Below, in pieces: positions 61,357 to 64,000 of a stretch of DNA of 64,000 bases. The position numbers were made by a program, and so were the translations under genes. Under the pieces are notes generated by a model. The model was not told where the DNA came from, ran no database searches, and saw nothing but the letters and a program-made list of their open reading frames with translations. This stretch comes from Anodontia alba (lineage: Eukaryota > Mollusca > Bivalvia > Lucinida > Lucinidae). Location: the NCBI GenBank assembly GCA_964016985.1, contig OZ024835.1, positions 66,653,812 to 66,717,811 on the forward strand, read 5' to 3'. Positions within the stretch are counted from its first letter, which is position 1. Every line of letters starts with the position of its first letter.

Positions 61357-61544
61357 GCCCTAGACAAAAGAAGAGACTGCAGGGTACATAGGTAAATATT
61401 TTTCTTATTTGTCCACAAAAACATATGCATATACTCAATGGTGAGGCACTTCTAGTGGTTTCATGCAACATGTTTTTGTGGACAAATAATGAAAATGTCA
61501 GTTTTGTTTGGTTGGAAGCACAGTATCTTATTTAGAGCCATGAT
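61357..61544. mobile_element. A1 degenerate copy
   Basis: GAGCCCTAGACAAAAG, TTTTTCTTATTTGTCCAC; the left core arm is lost; GGTGAGGCACTTCTAG; end GTATCTTATTTAGAGCC. Confidence 0.7.
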
Positions 61545-61558
61545 CATGTAAAAAGAGA

Positions 61559-61735
61559 CTCACAGCTCCAGAAAAAGTGATTTTTTTTCCAGCCAAAAAT
61601 TGTTAATTTGTTTTTTAATTTCTCCAGGAAAACATGTTCTGGGTACTCATTAGAAGTGCCTCCCACTAAGGTGCTTCTAAGACACTTCTAATGAGTACCA
61701 TAACATAGGTTTTCCTGCAGAAATAAGAAGAATAT
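61559..61735. mobile_element. A1 hairpin MITE
   Basis: ACAGCTCCAGAAAAAGTG, GGGTACTCATTAGAAGTGCC, then two copies of the TTCTAA-type right arm start; ends GAAATAAGAAGAATATG. Confidence 0.78.
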
Positions 61736-61928
61736 GCATAGCTTTAGATAAGACGCTTTTTTCAACCAAAATGTATTGATATTTTTTCTTATTTCTCCAT
61801 GAAAACATATGTTGTGGTGCTCATTAGAAGCCTTGGCAAGGCGCTTCTAATGAGTACCCACAACATATGTTTTCCTGGAGAAATAAGAAAATTTTTTTAC
61901 CGGATACCCACTCTTATCTAGACCTATG
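61736..61928. mobile_element. A1 hairpin MITE, directly adjacent
   Basis: CATAGCTTTAGATAAGACGC to CTTATCTAGACCTATG. It starts at the base where the previous copy ends. Confidence 0.88.
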
Positions 61929-61996
61929 AATTATGTATCTGACTACTCTTTTATCTGAAGCTATGTATATGGAATCTATTTTTCATATGTTGTATC

Positions 61997-62404
61997 ACAG
62001 CTCCTGATAACCCGCTTTTTTCAACTGAAAGATGTGGAGCGCTGTGGTGCAGTGGTAAAGCGTCGGACTCGAGATCGATAGGTACCGGGTTCGATCCCAA
62101 CTAACAGCAAGTGTTGTTTCCTTGAGCAAGAGACTTTATCCACATTGCTTAGTACTGGTTTCTACCCAGGAAAAAAGAGGGCCACCTGGAAGATTAGTAC
62201 TTGATTACTAAATGTGTTACCCCCTATAAATAAGGTCGATTATTATTAATATTATTATTATTATTATTATAATTTTCTTGTATCTCCACGAAAACATATG
62301 TTGTGGGTACTCATTTGAAGGGTCTTGCTGAGGTGCTTCTAATGTGTACCCTTTCATGAAAAAATAAGAAAAATATTATGTGGATACCCCTCTTATCTGG
62401 AGCT
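61997..62404. mobile_element. A1 MITE split by SINE3
   Basis: ACAGCTCCTGATAACCCGC and TTTTCAACTGAAAGATG before; TTTTCTTGTATCTCCACG, core remnants and CTCTTATCTGGAGC after. Confidence 0.82.
62034..62272 (+). mobile_element. SINE3, tRNA-derived with (ATT)n tail
   Basis: Head with A box TGGTGCAGTGGTAAAGCG and B box GGGTTCGATCCC, well matched to type 2 promoter consensus. A body of about 140 bp (GTTTCCTTGAGCAAGAGAC; GTACTGGTTTCTACCC) and an ATT repeat tail at 62243-62272. Of all SINEs here its promoter looks the best preserved. Confidence 0.88.
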
Positions 62405-62571
62405 TACAGGCATTAAAATTAAGGCTGGCAAATCAGAGCTGAAAAGATAACGGATTATCGGTCCTGCCATTAAGGTCCTGCCATTGCGATTGATAATGGA
62501 TTACTAATCACTGAAGATTTGGTCATAATTCTACCTGTCTTTCTGAGCATGACTCCTACCATATGTTGTAC

Positions 62572-62766
62572 TTTACTGTATGTATTTGATCTGACAGGCC
62601 TGAGCAAACATGTAGACCCAGATGAGACACCGCATTTATCAGGGTCTACAATGTTTGCCACTCATCCAGCTATTTTAGACACAACATTGGGTAGTAGTAC
62701 TTGTTCAGATTTTAGATTAAGTATGGCAAGGAGTTGAGGTGTCTGAATACTAAGGGTAAATACGGT
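62572..62766. mobile_element. C1 MITE
   Basis: TTTACTGTATGTATTTG, CTGACAGGCCTGAGC, GACACAACATTGGGTAG, end CTAAGGGTAAATACGGTA. Part of the hairpin tip is lost. Confidence 0.82.
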
Positions 62767-62769
62767 AAA

Positions 62770-63050
62770 GTAAGAGACACAGAAATTAAATGATCGATTA
62801 TTAGCAAATCTGTAACAATAATAATTTTTGTGGAATTTTATCGATCAATTAATCGATTATCCAATTAATCGTGCCAGACTTAGTTTACAGACATTAAAAT
62901 AGACACAAAAATACCTTTGTACATGTCTTGTGTGGCCAGATTTTTTGACCATGCTGACACCATTACTTTCTCTCTAAGTATCGCCTCCTGGACTAACATT
63001 TTGAAATTTGACTGTTTTAATGAAGCCACTTCAGACTTCAGAACAAGAGA
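62770..63050. other. Unassigned DNA
   Basis: An ATCGATTA-rich stretch (ATGATCGATTATTAG ... ATCGATTATCCAATTAATCG) at 62790-62870; otherwise nothing. Confidence 0.4.
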
Positions 63051-63053
63051 GGT

Positions 63054-63207
63054 ATATAGCTCTAGATAAGAGGCTTTCAAGTTTTCAACCAGCTGAAAAG
63101 TACTGATATTTTTTCTTATTTCTCCATGAAAACGTACTGTGCAATGGTGCTTCTAAAGAGTACCCAAAGAAATAGCTATCTGAGACTCCTCTTATCTAGA
63201 GCCATTG
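63054..63207. mobile_element. A1 with core deleted
   Basis: ATAGCTCTAGATAAGAGGC and TTTCTCCATGAAAACGTAC run into GTGCTTCTAAAGAGTACCC; end CTCTTATCTAGAGCC. Confidence 0.78.
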
Positions 63208-63235
63208 TGTATTCAGATACATGTTTCAAGTATAT

Positions 63236-63300
63236 AACGTGGATACTCACAGAAGCACCTTGGTGAGGCACTTATTTTTTTTCTGAAGGAATTAGAAAAT
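63236..63300. mobile_element. A1 fragment
   Basis: GATACTCACAGAAGCACCTTGG and GGCACTT followed by a decayed arm. Confidence 0.45.
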
Positions 63301-63481
63301 AGAGCACAATTTTAAAGGAGCTTTGACAAAATTCTGTGAGATTTTCTTAAACATCACTTTGGAGCTTCCCAATATAGTCTAAAGGTCTAAATTCTTTTTT
63401 TTTTTCATGTAAGAAGCTTGTGAAAACCACAATAGCATGCGATTTATGTTTATTTCTTCATAAAATCTGTGGTAAAATGGC

Positions 63482-63650
63482 CTACCGCTGATTCAAGAAG
63501 GGCAGTTGTCAGTTTCTGGCAAAAGAATGTGCACAATACTGGTTAACCGCTTAGAGGACTAAGCCTGCCCAGTAAGCGTGTGGTTAGGTAAACTGACCCC
63601 ACTTGACATGACCCCATTGGGTTGACTGGGCTGTAAAACCTCAACACAAA
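63482..63650 (+). mobile_element. SINE1, 5'-truncated
   Basis: ACCGCTGATTCAAGAAGGGC to AAAACCTCAACACAAAC. A short repeat AAAATGG on both sides is a probable TSD. Confidence 0.87.
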
Positions 63651-63784
63651 CAAAATGGTCTGAAAATTCTGTGAGATCTGAATTTTTTATGGGAATTTCC
63701 TTCCAGATGGGTCAACTTCTGTGAGATTTTATCTAACAGTGCGAGGTATGGCATGTATGCAACAGTCCAACTTAAAGTGTTCAT

Positions 63785-63940
63785 TCTAAAACATCAGATA
63801 TGAGACTGAGAGGTAGTGGGTTAGAACCCTGCAAACACTTAAAGCTGTGTCCTTTTGCAAGACACTTTATCTTCATTGCTTGGTACTGGTTTCTACCCGG
63901 GACGGCCTGCCTAGAATGTCTGCAAGGGTGTTTGGTAGTA
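63785..63940 (+). mobile_element. SINE3, diverged
   Basis: Decayed head with GGTAGTGGGTTAGAACCC, then CTTTTGCAAGACACTTTATC and GTACTGGTTTCTACCC as in the copy at 62.0 kb. The tail is not recognised before the window ends. Confidence 0.72.
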
Positions 63941-64000
63941 CATTGTACATATAGAAAGAAAAGGGTATTTCATACAAGATGAAAAATCTGAAATTACTTT

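Noticed and set aside
62036..62110. tRNA gene (good A and B boxes)
   Set aside because: The sequence continues into a SINE body with an (ATT)n tail and the acceptor stem is not complementary, so it is the head of SINE3. The same reasoning applies to the SINE1 and SINE2 heads.

Overview
The window looks like intergenic or intronic DNA from an animal, most likely a bivalve mollusc. It is AT-rich, has no operons, and contains tRNA-derived SINEs with target-site duplications (TSDs), many short palindromic DNA transposons, and two pearl/Helentron-like elements carrying satellite cores. That combination is familiar from bivalve genomes; the species is an inference I cannot confirm. I found no intact protein-coding gene. 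The only recognisable coding sequence is the broken 3' part of a mariner transposase at about 31.0-31.4 kb. The other open frames are short and fall inside repeats or low-complexity DNA.

Family names used below are mine. Hairpin MITEs sharing 'core 1' (a near-perfect palindrome containing TGTGGGTACTCATTAGAAG): A1 (ends CATAGCNNCAGATAAG, 6-bp TSD), A2 (GAGGAACTGTT ends), A3 (CATTACGAAAACACGCC ends), H (CCGTATTCNACCTAATTACC ends, TA target) and K (CAGTAAAACTTCAATAGC ends). MITEs sharing 'core 2' (a palindrome containing GCAAACAGTGTAGATCCAG): B, D, G3, G4 and O (TTAA targets) and C1, C2 (TA targets). MITEs with 'core 3' (CATTTCATGCAAATTGTCTC or a relative): G and G2 (TTAA). Others: E (CAGGG...CCCTG ends, 5-bp TSD), F (GGGCCCAGTTGTTCAAAGC foldback), J (Tigger-like, iterated GTGTTATAAC), M, N, L, R and P. 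Retroposons: SINE1 (about 305 bp, tRNA head), SINE1b (older relative), SINE2 (about 180 bp, Ser/Leu-type tRNA-like head), SINE3 (tRNA head, ATT tail) and SINE-I (about 295 bp, no recognisable tRNA head).

Layout: 0-25 kb is a dense mosaic of these elements, with a cluster of B and G4 elements at 13.9-18.2 kb. 25.0-28.5 kb is a J element split by a 3.1-kb Helitron-like element (HLE1) whose core is a 19-unit, 128-bp satellite. 28.5-31.5 kb holds TTAA MITEs and the mariner relic. 31.8-33.2 kb is the longest stretch poor in repeats and contains a CCAAT/CCAAT/TATA arrangement. 33-42 kb returns to SINE1, A, G and E elements and includes a 31-bp minisatellite. 42.8-45.0 kb is an H element split by a second Helitron-like element (HLE2) that has two 3' ends. 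45-64 kb is again a mosaic, including an 863-bp E element inside a D element.

The main result is architectural. The same few core hairpins recur between different terminal inverted repeats and with different target-site classes, and the same termini carry different cores. Within a copy the two hairpin arms change together. Many nested insertions with readable target duplications give a relative chronology.
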